64,000 bases of DNA from Chitinophagales bacterium (GTDB lineage Bacteria > Bacteroidota > Bacteroidia > Chitinophagales > UBA2359), in contig JAWKLZ010000001.1 of NCBI GenBank assembly GCA_041392475.1, forward strand, positions 3,162,001 through 3,226,000. Direction: 5' to 3'. How positions within the stretch are numbered: the first letter of the stretch is position 1; each line of letters starts with the position of its first letter. The notes beneath the pieces were generated by a model. That model was not told the origin of the DNA. It was given only the letters and a program-made list of their open reading frames with translations, and made no database searches. A program made the position numbers and the translations under genes. Positions 1 through 9,808 of this stretch are shown here, one piece after another.

Positions 1-474
1 GCAATGAGGGATGAATCGGAAGAAGATCCAACCGAAGTTGAAGCGGGTAAACATGGCTTGAACTTTATCAAACTCGATGGCAATGTGGGCTGTATGGTCA
101 ACGGTGCGGGTTTGGCAATGGCGACTATGGACATCATCAAATTGGCGGGCGGTGCTCCTGCAAACTTCTTGGATGTGGGCGGCAAGGCGAATGCTGAAAC
201 CGTTGAAGCGGGTTTCCGAATCATCCTTCAAGACCCAAATGTGAAGGCTATTTTGGTGAACATTTTTGGCGGTATTGTTCGCTGCGACCGTGTGGCAAAT
301 GGCGTGGTGCAGGCTTACAAAAATATTGGCGAGATTCATGTGCCTATCATTGTGCGTTTGCAGGGTACGAATGCAGATATTGCCAAGAAAATCATTGACG
401 AATCAGGCTTGCAGGTTCACTCTGCTATCTTATTGAAGGAAGCAGCAGATAAGGTGAAGGAACTTTTATCTTAG
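1..474 (+). CDS. sucC: Succinyl-CoA ligase (ADP-forming) beta subunit, 3' part
   Basis: This is the C-terminal part of the beta subunit of succinyl-CoA synthetase, the TCA-cycle enzyme that makes ATP or GTP from succinyl-CoA. The frame is open to base 1, so the gene begins outside the window; the internal ATG at 4 is not a real start. The visible 157 residues hold the CoA-ligase domain, with the family signatures GNVGCMVNGAGLAMATMD, LDVGGKA and NIFGGIVRCD. The last is the nucleotide/subunit-interface segment that ends in RCD. The frame stops at 472-474 and a strong hairpin follows about 100 bp later. The alpha subunit gene is not in view. Identification is secure. Confidence 0.97.
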   Translation, partial: AMRDESEEDPTEVEAGKHGLNFIKLDGNVGCMVNGAGLAMATMDIIKLAGGAPANFLDVGGKANAETVEAGFRIILQDPNVKAILVNIFGGIVRCDRVANGVVQAYKNIGEIHVPIIVRLQGTNADIAKKIIDESGLQVHSAILLKEAADKVKELLS

Positions 475-570
475 TTTGATACAAAGACTTTGAAGTTTTT
501 TCTTTATAGAGTGTTGATTTTCTTCACAATAACAAATTTTGAGCTAAAACTTCAAAAGCCTAAATCGAGG

Positions 571-608
571 AAAAGGCATTGAAACAATTGGTTTTCAATG
601 CCTTTTTT
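571..608 (+). terminator. Rho-independent terminator after sucC
   Basis: A 14-bp perfect stem (571-584 with 592-605) encloses a 7-nt loop and runs into a T-tract. It starts with AAAAGGCATTG and ends with CAATGCCTTTTTT. It lies about 100 bp after the sucC stop and is A-rich on the far side, so it could act in both directions. Confidence 0.85.
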
Positions 609-653
609 ATTTACTGATTACATTGTTTTTTCTATTTGGAGCACGTATTCCAT

Positions 654-869
654 CTAAATACCAAAAATAGCTACAATTTCTTCTTTGGTGAGTTTTCCAA
701 GTTTCAACAAGTTCTTGATTCGTTCTTCTGTTTCTTTTCTGACTTTTTCTTCAGTTTCTCTTATCGCTTTATTCTCCACCATTGCCATAATGATTTTTCT
801 CACCTCAACCTCCTTAGCAGCAGCCAATTGTGTGGGCGATAAGTTGTTGATTTCAGCCGCTAGTACCAT
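654..869 (-). pseudogene. Remnant of an Rpn-type nuclease/transposase C-terminal tail
   Basis: Only about 72 codons look like real protein, from the ATG at 869. They are charged and helical, with RETEEKVRKETEERIKNLL followed by LGKLTKEEIVAIFGI. This pattern matches the C-terminal tails of Rpn/PD-(D/E)XK 'recombination-promoting nuclease' proteins common in Bacteroidota and cyanobacteria. The nuclease domain that should precede it is absent. Upstream of 869 the open frame runs through an intergenic inverted repeat (encoded NHKRHKEHKR), so the longer start at 956 is not credible. I infer a truncated relic; a free-standing small protein is the alternative. The family assignment rests on pattern memory. 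Confidence 0.45.
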
Positions 870-877
870 ACATGAAT

Positions 878-943
878 TGAACCACAAAAGAAAAAAAATC
901 TTAGGTGAAAATCTTTTGTGTTCTTTGTGCCTTTTGTGGTTCA
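878..943. repeat. Intergenic inverted repeat, 13-bp arms
   Basis: TGAACCACAAAAG at 878-890 is repeated exactly in reverse complement at 931-943, around a 40-bp A/T-rich centre. Arms of this 'accacaaag' type are seen between genes in many environmental bacteria. It could fold as a hairpin in RNA. Confidence 0.6.
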
Positions 944-1326
944 GAAATTTTACCAAAAATATTACATTTCCAATTAATGCCGTATCTTAGTTATTAAGTT
1001 TCGCACCTTACTATTTGTCACTATAATATTGGTTATTAACAAATTGAAGCAATAAAAGAACTTTTATTTATATTCATTTTAAAGCACTAATTATTTGTTT
1101 ATCAATTAGATAACGACTTATTTCCAAATTAAGACTTAACAAAAGCTTATCTTTTATTCATTCTGTATTTTAAGGATAACTGCCCCTTCAAATAATCCCC
1201 TAAATTAAGCATCGTAAATCATCAAATGCAAAAGTTGTTCTATATCACAATCTAATTTTTGCACTAAACACTGTATCATTCGTATAAATATTGCCCTCAA
1301 TCTCTGAGCAATATTGGTTTGAATAT
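944..1326. other. AT-rich intergenic stretch, nothing recognised
   Basis: About 380 bp of AT-rich sequence between the Rpn relic and the inverted-repeat element. No plausible reading frame, RNA gene or clear promoter was seen on either strand. Confidence 0.6.
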
Positions 1327-1768
1327 ATTAGACTTGCTGTAAATTGACTTTTAATTACTTATGTAGTAATAGAAAAGTTCCAAAGAACAGCACATATTAC
1401 TACAATATCATTGACGTGAATATTGGATTTACAACGATTTCTTCTAACTAATATCTGAACGGAATTTTGCAAGAGGCTCACAATCAAAACATTGGAGGTA
1501 AAAAATCATTTGAACTTTTTTTGGATTTTCAAGAATACCAACACCTTCAATAAATTCCTTATGAATTAGGAACAAGTTATTACAAGAATATAGAATCTTC
1601 ATGAAATATAGGCAAAAAGTTCGTTTGTTTAAACAATTAGTTATGTTTTGATAGTCAAATGATTGAGTATTTCCGTTCAAGCACTAACTATTCATCTTTC
1701 CTATTAGTTCTATTTGTGTAATTTTTTCAAGAATAAATTGCTGTTAGATAATTTACAGCAAGTCTAAT
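1327..1768. mobile_element. 442-bp element bounded by 19-bp perfect inverted repeats
   Basis: ATTAGACTTGCTGTAAATT at 1327-1345 recurs exactly as its reverse complement at 1750-1768. The outermost bases allow a TA flank on each side (1329-1330 and 1765-1766), giving TA-GACTTGCTG...CAGCAAGTC-TA. The interior is AT-rich and holds only one weak minus-strand frame (1444-1680, 78 codons) with no recognised domain. The right end abuts the stop codon of the FG-GAP gene at 1769. This fits a non-autonomous or internally deleted insertion element (MITE-like). An attenuating stem-loop is less likely because of the 400-bp spacing. No transposase family can be named. Confidence 0.55.
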
Positions 1769-4700
1769 TTATTTCGCTTCAATCACCTGCAATGCCGCAT
1801 CATTTTTCGCTAGAATAAAGCAGCTTTTCCCTGCAATGTGAATCCGAGCAATATTCCTAACCTGACCTTCAATAGACAGATTCCCAATCGGATAACTTTG
1901 CAGTTGGATATTGCCATTGTCGTCAATAGACAAAACATTGCCAAAATTGGCATCGTAGCGTCCCAATTCCACATTGTTTTCGTAGAAATTTCCGCCCAAA
2001 ATCACTTCCGTTTTCTGTCTGTTCTTCTTTTCAGCATCCATTATAGCAGCCGCTTTGAGACTTGAAAATTGCAGCTCGTTGGGAAGCGGATGAAATTTGA
2101 AGCCTTCTACGCCTGCATTTTCAAAATAGGCGCTGACTCCTGTATTTGCTTCCCACTTTATGGCAGACTTCAATTTATCCGCTCCAAAAATCTCTTCAAT
2201 ACTCGCTTTCGCCAAGTCTTTAGAATAAAGATAACGTTTCTTCAATTTGACCATTCGTTTAGTCAATTCGGCATAGTTGGCAAATGGAATTTCTCGCCCT
2301 CCGACATAGTAGGTCATTACCGATTCTACCTGTTCGTTGTTGTCAAAATCCTCAACATACAGTCTTACAGGTTGTTCGGGAGTCGGTTTGAGTTTGGAGT
2401 TTCTCCCCATATTACCTGCCAAAATATCCAAATCGCCATCGCCATCAAAATCTTCAGCTACAACAAAATTCCACCAACCTTTGTAGTCGCCGACCGTTTT
2501 CTGCTCAAATTTTCCATCTTGATTCACAAAGATTTGAATCGCATCCCATTCCATCGCTAATACCAAATCGGGGTCGCCATCTTGGTCAATATCTGCCCAA
2601 GTGCCGTTTTTGACCAAACCTACCTGCCGCAGATTTTTGTGGTATGTATCGGTCACATCTTCAAACTTGCCATCGCCTTTGTTGACAAACAAATAAGAAT
2701 CTCCAACTCTGCCATAGCCCCATGGTTTGGAGCGTGCGCCAAAGAAGAAATCGGTCAGGCCATCGCCATTGAAGTCCTGCGCCAACACGCAGGAAGCCAC
2801 CGAATACGCTCCTTCAAAATAAATTTTATTGCTAAAGTTGCCTTTTCCATCATTCACATACAAACGCTGTCGCATCGCCTCGTCGGTACCTTGGTACTCG
2901 TTGCCGCCTGCTGCAATGACCAAATCCAAGTCGCCATCGTTTTCGATGTCGACAAATACTGCATCTACATCTTCAAAAAGACTGTCTTGTACCAAAATTT
3001 CTGGTGTAGCATTGGTAAATGTGCCATTTTTGTTTTGGTGATAAAGCGTACTTCTTCGGCGTTTGGATGAACCCAAAAATACATCCTCCAAACCGTCGCC
3101 ATTCACATCACCCACTGCCAAAGCAGGGCCTTCTGCCGACACCATCCACGGAATCAAAGTTTCTCGGTCAAACTCTATAAAAGGGTTTTCGTGGTGTACA
3201 AAATCCAACTTAGTTTGGGCGGTAATGTCCTTGAAGGAGAAAGGATTGGACTTTTTTTGTTTGTTTTTCAAGACTTCAAAATTGAAGTTGGGAAGCCCTT
3301 CTTTCCATTTTACATTTAGCGTTTGATTGAAGTCGACACCCTCCAATTTTTGATACGTTCGGTCTGGCCAAATCAACAAAATGGAGTCCACTTTTGAAGT
3401 ATCTCCCACTCCAATGTGCAAGCCCATCGGCATACTTGATTGATAGCCCCTTACTGGAAATTGTTCGGCAGATATTCTTTCATTTCCTTTGAAGGCTATG
3501 ACTTTTGCACCAATTGCATTTCTATTTTTAGGAGAACCTTCAAGCTTTAACTTCAAATAATTTTGGCGGTCTTTTTTGTGTTCAATCGTTAAATTTTTAT
3601 ATACAAAAGGCTCATCTTCAATGTTATTCGTTACTATATCTAGGTCGCCATCGTTATCTAAATCTACATAGACTGCTCCATTGGAAAAGCTCGTAGCATT
3701 GCCTTCAATGGCTGCTTCCATGTCTTCAAATCGCAGGTTTCCTGTGTTTCGCATAAACTTGTTGGGGAGCTTGATTTGAGGCATTTTATTGACTAAATCT
3801 AATTCGCCTTCGTTCAGGTAATTAGCATTGGTTTTGAAGCGAATGTCTTCGTCACCCGTTCGGAAGTTGATGTAGTCTATATCGTTCATTCGGCGAGGAA
3901 TTCCATTGGAGATGAACAAATCTTTGAGTCCATCGTGGTCAAAATCAAGGAATAGAGCTGCCCAAGACCAATCAGTAGCTTCTACATCTGCAAACATCCC
4001 AATTTCAGAAAATGTGCCATCTTGATTGTTCAGCTGCAGATTGTTGCGAGCGTATTGATAGTGATAACCGTATTTCAGTTTGAAGTCAAAAATATTATAG
4101 TCATCTTCTCCCAATGAACTTTTCAAAATATAGGGATCGTAGGGAGCCATGTCTAAGGTGAAAATATCGTTCCATCCATCGTTGTTGAAGTCACTGATGT
4201 CAGTTCCCATTGAGAAGCGGCTTGTGTGCATCATTTGTTCGGGCATGACCTCTTTGAAAGTGCCATCCTTTTGGTTGATGTAGAAGTAGTCGTTTTCGTG
4301 GAAGTCATTGGCAATGTAAATGTCTGGATAACCGTCTAAGTTCATATCGCTTATCGCAATTCCCAGTCCATAACCAATGACGGTGCTGTTGATGTTTGCT
4401 TGTGCACTCACATTGACATAGGTGCCGTTGTCGTTTCGCATCAATTTGTCGCCCGATAAAGGATGTTCTTTGCCCACGAAGCCTTTTTTCTCTCCAAAAG
4501 TACCGTTGTCATGAACAGAGTGATTGAGTTGGAACATATCCAAATCTCCGTCCAAATCGTAGTCAAAAAAAGCAGCCTGTGTGCCATAAACTTGAAAATC
4601 CAAACCATATTGAGAAGCTTGATCTTCAAATATAGGTATTCCATCTTCTATCCCTTTGCAGATATATAGTTGATTGCGTCCTGTGATATTATCATGTTTA

Positions 4701-5152
4701 CCTACTTGAGATACATAAATATCTAGTAGTCCATCATTATTGAAGTCGACTGTCGATGTTCCTGATGTCCAACCTTCCATGCCTTCCATACCAGCAGCTT
4801 TGGTTACATCTCGAAATTTCAGATTGCCTTCATTCAAGAACAGTTTGTTTGGGCCCATATTGCTGGTGAAATACAAATCTTCCAAGCCATCTTGATTGAA
4901 GTCTCCGCAAGCGATTCCTCCTCCATTGAAGAAATACATATATCCAAACACATTGAAGTCCAAAGTTTGTATCAAGACATTTTCAAAATCTAAGCCTGTT
5001 TTGTTCTTTCGCAACAATTCAAATTGAGTTTCAATGGGCGGATTTGTGCCATTTTGATTAGAAGAAACATTGTTTTCTTTGTTATCGACACAAGAAGTGA
5101 CTCCCAATATTAAAATGGCTAATGTAGTCGCTAATAATTTGAATTTAGACAT
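1769..5152 (-). CDS. FG-GAP/VCBS repeat lipoprotein with ASPIC/UnbV domain
   Basis: A 1127-residue cell-surface lipoprotein. It opens with a lipoprotein signal peptide ending in LGVTSC (Cys at about residue 21). It then carries a beta-propeller of FG-GAP/VCBS repeats, each with a calcium-binding DxDxDG-type loop (DFNQDGLEDLYF, DYDLDGDLDMF, DLDNDGDLDIV). An ASPIC/UnbV domain at about residues 530-615 contains RNAIGAKV, the RGYQSS motif and a LIWPDR strand. More propeller repeats follow to the C-terminus. This is the CRTAC1/UnbV architecture, frequent in Bacteroidota and often linked to extracellular polymer or adhesion functions, but its biochemical role is unknown. It is the second gene of a pair with its paralogue, 5 bp away, and is probably co-transcribed. 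Confidence 0.9.
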   Translation of the reverse strand: MSKFKLLATTLAILILGVTSCVDNKENNVSSNQNGTNPPIETQFELLRKNKTGLDFENVLIQTLDFNVFGYMYFFNGGGIACGDFNQDGLEDLYFTSNMGPNKLFLNEGNLKFRDVTKAAGMEGMEGWTSGTSTVDFNNDGLLDIYVSQVGKHDNITGRNQLYICKGIEDGIPIFEDQASQYGLDFQVYGTQAAFFDYDLDGDLDMFQLNHSVHDNGTFGEKKGFVGKEHPLSGDKLMRNDNGTYVNVSAQANINSTVIGYGLGIAISDMNLDGYPDIYIANDFHENDYFYINQKDGTFKEVMPEQMMHTSRFSMGTDISDFNNDGWNDIFTLDMAPYDPYILKSSLGEDDYNIFDFKLKYGYHYQYARNNLQLNNQDGTFSEIGMFADVEATDWSWAALFLDFDHDGLKDLFISNGIPRRMNDIDYINFRTGDEDIRFKTNANYLNEGELDLVNKMPQIKLPNKFMRNTGNLRFEDMEAAIEGNATSFSNGAVYVDLDNDGDLDIVTNNIEDEPFVYKNLTIEHKKDRQNYLKLKLEGSPKNRNAIGAKVIAFKGNERISAEQFPVRGYQSSMPMGLHIGVGDTSKVDSILLIWPDRTYQKLEGVDFNQTLNVKWKEGLPNFNFEVLKNKQKKSNPFSFKDITAQTKLDFVHHENPFIEFDRETLIPWMVSAEGPALAVGDVNGDGLEDVFLGSSKRRRSTLYHQNKNGTFTNATPEILVQDSLFEDVDAVFVDIENDGDLDLVIAAGGNEYQGTDEAMRQRLYVNDGKGNFSNKIYFEGAYSVASCVLAQDFNGDGLTDFFFGARSKPWGYGRVGDSYLFVNKGDGKFEDVTDTYHKNLRQVGLVKNGTWADIDQDGDPDLVLAMEWDAIQIFVNQDGKFEQKTVGDYKGWWNFVVAEDFDGDGDLDILAGNMGRNSKLKPTPEQPVRLYVEDFDNNEQVESVMTYYVGGREIPFANYAELTKRMVKLKKRYLYSKDLAKASIEEIFGADKLKSAIKWEANTGVSAYFENAGVEGFKFHPLPNELQFSSLKAAAIMDAEKKNRQKTEVILGGNFYENNVELGRYDANFGNVLSIDDNGNIQLQSYPIGNLSIEGQVRNIARIHIAGKSCFILAKNDAALQVIEAK

Positions 5153-5157
5153 TTTAA

Positions 5158-8100
5158 TTAATTGATTTTAAATAGTTTACTTTTTTCATTGTTTACCAAA
5201 CCCAAAATATAGCGGCTTCCTCCGATTTTTAGTTCAGCCAATTGTTTGACATCTCCACGAATGAACAAACCTGAATCTTTGTTTTCGATTCGCTCAAAAC
5301 TGCCGTCTCCTTTGTTTATCAACACATGTCCAAAACTACCGTCCAACTTTGAGAATTGAGGTGTAAAGCCACTGTCATTGCCCGCCAAAATTAGGTCTTT
5401 TTGGTTATCGCCATTGAGGTCGGTACAGTAAATGTCGCATACACACGAAAACTGTACTTCTTTGGGTAGGGCTTTTATCTCAAACTGTCCATTTCCATTG
5501 TTGATGGCTACGGCAGATTTGAAGTAAGTCGCTTCTAATTGGTATGCTTTATTCAAGTCGTCTTCAGAAAACAATTCTTGAATAGACTTGGAAGCGTAAT
5601 CGCTGTGTTTCAAATTCTTCTTTTTCAACTTTGCCAATTGTCCAGTTAGTTCTTTTTTCAAGTGAACAGGCACATCTCGTCCTTCAATGGTTTGGGTCAT
5701 AATTTTTTCTATCGTACCATTGCCATCAAAATCTGATAGCCATAATTTAGCAGGTGCTTCGGGATTTCCCGAAAAATAAAAATTCTCGCCTCGATTGCCC
5801 AAAATCAAATCTTGGTCGCCATCGCCATCCACATCTTCGGCTTCAATAGCATACCACCAACCCGAAAGTGTGGACAAACTGGTGTTGAGTTCCTCCCAAT
5901 TCCCACCTGCAAAACTAAAGACTTTGGGGGACATCCATTCACCAACTACCACCAATTCAGACTTTTTATCCTGATTGATGTCCACCAATGTGGCATCCGT
6001 CACCATACCGAGTTGGGTCAAAACCTTGAATTTGTCTTTAGCCACGTCTTTGAAGTTGCCCTTTCCATCGTTTTCGTACAAATAGCTGCGAGCAGGCACA
6101 CCATATTGGTTGGGTATGCTTCGGCTTCCTACAAAAACATCTAAATCTCCGTCCTCATCCATGTCAAACGGAACAATGACTGACGTATTCAAACCATTGG
6201 AACTGAATGCTTGTTGATTTAATGTAAAGTTTCCTTTTCCGTCATTGAAGTACAATCGGTCTTGCATGAAACGAGTTCCTGCCATTTGGTGATTTCCTCC
6301 CGAACCGACCATCAAATCCAAATCACCATCTCCATCTGCATCAAAAAAAGCTGCTGCTGTATCTTCAAAACCCACTTCTGCTTCAAACATTCCTCTATTG
6401 GGTTCTGCAAATTGACCATTTCGTTTCTGCAAATACAGCAGCCCATGAAAATCTGCTGCTCCACCTACAAAAACATCGTCTAAACCATCGCCATTCACAT
6501 CGCCAATGGCAGCTTTTGGGCCTTCTCTCGACAACATCCGCATGGTCAATCCTTCTTGAAAAAAGTCAATGAATCGGTCTTCTTTGTGGGCTTCAAAACT
6601 ATTGCTTACTTCTGAAAATAGGACAGAAGTGTTTTTTTGTGGAACTGTAAACTTCAAAGGACTTTTCTCTGATTCTTGATAATCAACAACCAAAAGTGTG
6701 TCGATAGGCGGGTTTTGGAGAATGGTTTGGGTTTTGTCCATCCAAGTAACAACCAAAGAATCCACCTTGTCTTTTTTGCCCAAACCAAACACCATTTTGT
6801 AGTCTATTGAAGATTGAAAGCCCCTCGTAGGAATCATCTGAAAGTTGTACTGTTCGCCTCCTGCAAATGCAGCAACCTTTGAGCCAATAGCGAATGTATT
6901 TTTTGCAGTTCCTTTCAACTGAACGGACACATAGTGGTTTTGAAGTTGTTCACTGCTGTTGTTTTTAAACAAGAAGGATTCTTGGTTTAGGTTATTAACG
7001 ACCAAATCCAAATCGCCATCGTTGTCTAAATCGCCATAGGCTGCTCCATTTGAGAAGCTGGGTTCATCGAATCCAAATTCCAGTCCTTTATCGGCAAAGG
7101 TCAAATCGCCGTTGTTGTGAAACAATTGATTCAATTGAGGTCTCGAAGGCATTTCCTTGAGTATTTCCTGCAATTTTGTTTTTTCGCCCGAAACTGCCAT
7201 TTTTTGAAATACTTCGTTGGAAAAGAAATCAATGAAATCTTGGTCGGTCACATCTTGGTAAATTCCATTGCACACATAAATATCTCGATAGCCATCGTTG
7301 TCGGCATCAAACAACAATGCTCCCCAACTCCAATCTGATGCGGCGACTCCACTGTACCATGCTATTTCGCTAAAGGATTGGTCTTTGTTGTTGTATTGCA
7401 GGGTATTGTGCATGTATTGGTGGTAAAAATCTCGCTGCTGTTTGAGCAGATAGACATTGTAGTTTTCAAAAGAAGAGGTGGTTTTTCGTCGTGAATCTTC
7501 TTTGGGAAGCATTTCTGTGACAAATATTTCGGGATAACCATCGTTGTTGATATCGGCCATATCTGCCCCCATTGAAGCCAAGCTCAAATGCCCCATCCAA
7601 CCTTTGATATCCTCAGTGAAAGTAACGGTTGTACTCGTTTCATCCAATTTCCCATCATTGATATATAGGTAATCCCGCTCAAAAAAATCATTGGATACAT
7701 ACATATCTGGTAACATGTCTCCATTGATGTCGCCTACTGTAATACCTAATCCAAAGCCAATCAAACTGCTGTAAATTCCTGCTTCCTCGGTTACATCTGT
7801 AAATTTGCCGCCCTCATTCTTCAATAATTTATCTCCGCCTCCCTTCAAAAAATCCTTGACGGGCCAATCTTCTGCTTTCAAATCTCGCTTGTTGCTGTAA
7901 TTCAAAGTATTGACGGGAATAAAACTGTTGTTGAGTAAATAAACATCCAAATCGCCATCCAAATCATAGTCAAAAAAAGCGGCATGAGTTGTATAACCTC
8001 CCTCGTCCAAATTGAAGTCTGCGGATTGTTCGGTGAAAGTCAAATCTCCATTGTTGATAAACAATTCGTTCTTTTGGTCATCTCCTTCCACATAGCCCGC

Positions 8101-8550
8101 ATTGCAGACATAAATATCTAAGAGTTTATCATTGTTGATGTCCACCATCACAACTCCTGTACTCCAACCTCTCTCTCCACCTACTCCTGCCTTTTGGGTG
8201 ATGTCTTCAAATTCAAAATTTCCTTTGTTCAAAAAGAGCTTGTTTTTGACCATGTTTCCCGTCATATACACATCCGCCAAACCATCGTTGTTAACATCTC
8301 CAATTGCTACACCTCCGCCATTGTAAAAATTACGGTAGGAGAAAATATTGAATTTTTCGGTGTTTTCGATGGTATTGGTAAAGTCAAGGCCTGATTTCTT
8401 TGGAGAAATTTCTTCAAAAAGCGGATTGGCTTGATTTTGAGAGTTGTTAGCTAGCTGATTTTCGGTACTTGTAGAATCGGGCGTACAAGCACCGAAGAAC
8501 AACATGAACAAAAAAATTATAGTAAAAATAGGTGTTTGTTTGATGTTCAT
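5158..8550 (-). CDS. FG-GAP/VCBS repeat lipoprotein with ASPIC/UnbV domain (paralogue)
   Basis: This 1130-residue protein has the same architecture as its downstream neighbour. A signal peptide ends in MLFFGAC (lipid-attached Cys at about residue 22). N-terminal FG-GAP repeats include GDVNNDGLADVYMTGNM and DYDLDGDLDVYLL. An ASPIC/UnbV domain lies at about residues 540-620 (FAIGSKVAAF, RGFQSS). C-terminal repeats include DADGDGDLDLMVGSGGN and DVDGDGDQDLILGNRGE. The repeats bind calcium in known relatives. It is the first gene of the two-gene unit, which looks like a tandem duplication that has since diverged. It is predicted on the outer membrane surface. No enzymatic motif was seen. Confidence 0.9.
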   Translation of the reverse strand: MNIKQTPIFTIIFLFMLFFGACTPDSTSTENQLANNSQNQANPLFEEISPKKSGLDFTNTIENTEKFNIFSYRNFYNGGGVAIGDVNNDGLADVYMTGNMVKNKLFLNKGNFEFEDITQKAGVGGERGWSTGVVMVDINNDKLLDIYVCNAGYVEGDDQKNELFINNGDLTFTEQSADFNLDEGGYTTHAAFFDYDLDGDLDVYLLNNSFIPVNTLNYSNKRDLKAEDWPVKDFLKGGGDKLLKNEGGKFTDVTEEAGIYSSLIGFGLGITVGDINGDMLPDMYVSNDFFERDYLYINDGKLDETSTTVTFTEDIKGWMGHLSLASMGADMADINNDGYPEIFVTEMLPKEDSRRKTTSSFENYNVYLLKQQRDFYHQYMHNTLQYNNKDQSFSEIAWYSGVAASDWSWGALLFDADNDGYRDIYVCNGIYQDVTDQDFIDFFSNEVFQKMAVSGEKTKLQEILKEMPSRPQLNQLFHNNGDLTFADKGLEFGFDEPSFSNGAAYGDLDNDGDLDLVVNNLNQESFLFKNNSSEQLQNHYVSVQLKGTAKNTFAIGSKVAAFAGGEQYNFQMIPTRGFQSSIDYKMVFGLGKKDKVDSLVVTWMDKTQTILQNPPIDTLLVVDYQESEKSPLKFTVPQKNTSVLFSEVSNSFEAHKEDRFIDFFQEGLTMRMLSREGPKAAIGDVNGDGLDDVFVGGAADFHGLLYLQKRNGQFAEPNRGMFEAEVGFEDTAAAFFDADGDGDLDLMVGSGGNHQMAGTRFMQDRLYFNDGKGNFTLNQQAFSSNGLNTSVIVPFDMDEDGDLDVFVGSRSIPNQYGVPARSYLYENDGKGNFKDVAKDKFKVLTQLGMVTDATLVDINQDKKSELVVVGEWMSPKVFSFAGGNWEELNTSLSTLSGWWYAIEAEDVDGDGDQDLILGNRGENFYFSGNPEAPAKLWLSDFDGNGTIEKIMTQTIEGRDVPVHLKKELTGQLAKLKKKNLKHSDYASKSIQELFSEDDLNKAYQLEATYFKSAVAINNGNGQFEIKALPKEVQFSCVCDIYCTDLNGDNQKDLILAGNDSGFTPQFSKLDGSFGHVLINKGDGSFERIENKDSGLFIRGDVKQLAELKIGGSRYILGLVNNEKSKLFKIN

Positions 8551-8765
8551 AATATTGTAAATTGTAGATAGTTTGTATCACAAATTGGATAGATGATACA
8601 GGTAGCACTGATAGTTGTTTTTTAGAATTTAATTTCCCGATTTATTTCATCGGGGTAGGTTGTGGTGTTAAAGCCAAATTACTCCTAACAGACTTCACAC
8701 AACAACGAACTAATGAACGAAAACCAATAAGCAGTGCTACTCTAAAAGTCCGTTTTATCTTTGCT

Positions 8766-8773
8766 CAAATATA
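8766..8773 (-). promoter_or_regulatory. Possible Bacteroidota -7 box upstream of the FG-GAP pair
   Basis: TATATTTG on the minus strand matches the Bacteroidota TAnnTTTG consensus, about 215 bp upstream of the ATG at 8550. No convincing -33 TTTG was found at the right distance, so this is only suggestive. Confidence 0.25.
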
Positions 8774-8821
8774 CGGAATCTTGACTTCTTCTTAAATGAT
8801 AGTTTTTAAATCAAAAAAAAA

Positions 8822-9808
8822 ATGAATTTTTCACTCCTAAAATCACAAAAAAATATTGTTTTTCTACTTTTAAGTATTTGCTTCGTAGTGCTTCCTTCAA
8901 AAGCACAAACCACTTCCTCCATAGACACGACTTATCGCCATTCAATCCTACTACAAATGGACAATGATGCCTTTCTCGCCACGGATGCCTATTATACTGC
9001 GGGTATTGATTTGGAATACAGGCGTTTGGTAAAAAATGAAAACTGGCTGAGGTCTATTTTCCAGAACCCCGATGCTAAATTAACGGTTGCTTATCGCTAT
9101 GGCTTCAAAATGTTTACCCCTTTTGATATTAGTGAGGATGCCTATTTGTCTGGAAATCAAGACCGTCCGTTTGCAGGGCTGCAATATGTAAATGGCCAAA
9201 TTTCTTATTTTCCTAAAGCTGATATGGGACATGAGTTTGGTTTACTACTCGGAACTGTTGGCGAACGTACAGGAATGGATAAGCTTCAACGTGCCTTTCA
9301 CCGAGCCGTCAATACTCCGCTTCCTTTTGGCTGGGAAAACCAAATTAGCAATGAATGGGGTGTCAATCTTCATTACAAGTATTGGCGGGAAAAGCCTTTT
9401 GGTCAAGCGACTACCATTATTAGTGAAAGTCAAATTGCAGTAGGAACGATGCAAACTTTTATTGAAAAAAATTGGCTCATTAGAATAGGCAAATTTTCTC
9501 CTATTCGGCATACTTCTTTTGCAGGTTCGAGATTGGGTAAAAGTAGTGAAATGACTTCCATTGAAGATTATGCTTTTTTAGGTTTGGGTTATAGCTACGT
9601 CTTGCATAATATTTTCATTGAAGGAAGTTTGTTTGACAATCCGAGTCCATTTACCGTAGAAGCAAAAAAATGGTTGTTTTCCCAACAGTTTGGCTTTCAA
9701 TATTCTTATTCCAGACTTGCTTTTCGCTTTATACTCAGTCATGTCGGTGCTGAATTTATTGGAGGGAAACAACACTTTAGAATGAGTTTGAAGGTTTGGA
9801 GAAGATAA
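8822..9808 (+). CDS. LpxR-like lipid A deacylase (outer-membrane barrel)
   Basis: A 328-residue protein with an N-terminal signal peptide cut near PSKAQ. The LpxR/DUF2219 signatures appear in order. MDNDAFLATDAYYTAGIDL carries the paired Asn-Asp and the TDxxYTxG motif. DRPFAGLQYVNG follows, then GTVGERTGM with a downstream conserved His (RAFHRAVN), then GWENQISNEWG. In characterised LpxR this 12-strand barrel removes the 3'-acyloxyacyl group of lipid A in a calcium-dependent way. The Asn, Asp, Thr and His of that site appear to be present. It is divergent from the FG-GAP pair, with a 271-bp shared upstream region. The role here, lipid A remodelling, is inferred from the family. Confidence 0.88.
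   Translation: MNFSLLKSQKNIVFLLLSICFVVLPSKAQTTSSIDTTYRHSILLQMDNDAFLATDAYYTAGIDLEYRRLVKNENWLRSIFQNPDAKLTVAYRYGFKMFTPFDISEDAYLSGNQDRPFAGLQYVNGQISYFPKADMGHEFGLLLGTVGERTGMDKLQRAFHRAVNTPLPFGWENQISNEWGVNLHYKYWREKPFGQATTIISESQIAVGTMQTFIEKNWLIRIGKFSPIRHTSFAGSRLGKSSEMTSIEDYAFLGLGYSYVLHNIFIEGSLFDNPSPFTVEAKKWLFSQQFGFQYSYSRLAFRFILSHVGAEFIGGKQHFRMSLKVWRR

Noticed and set aside
870..956. N-terminal extension of the Rpn-tail frame
   Set aside because: It translates the intergenic inverted repeat (NHKRHKEHKR) rather than a gene.
1444..1680. 78-codon minus-strand frame inside the inverted-repeat element
   Set aside because: No recognised domain, no upstream signal, AT-rich; kept only as interior of the element.
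9657..9800. Frames antisense to the LpxR-like gene as possible small proteins
   Set aside because: They are shadows of a strongly supported coding frame.
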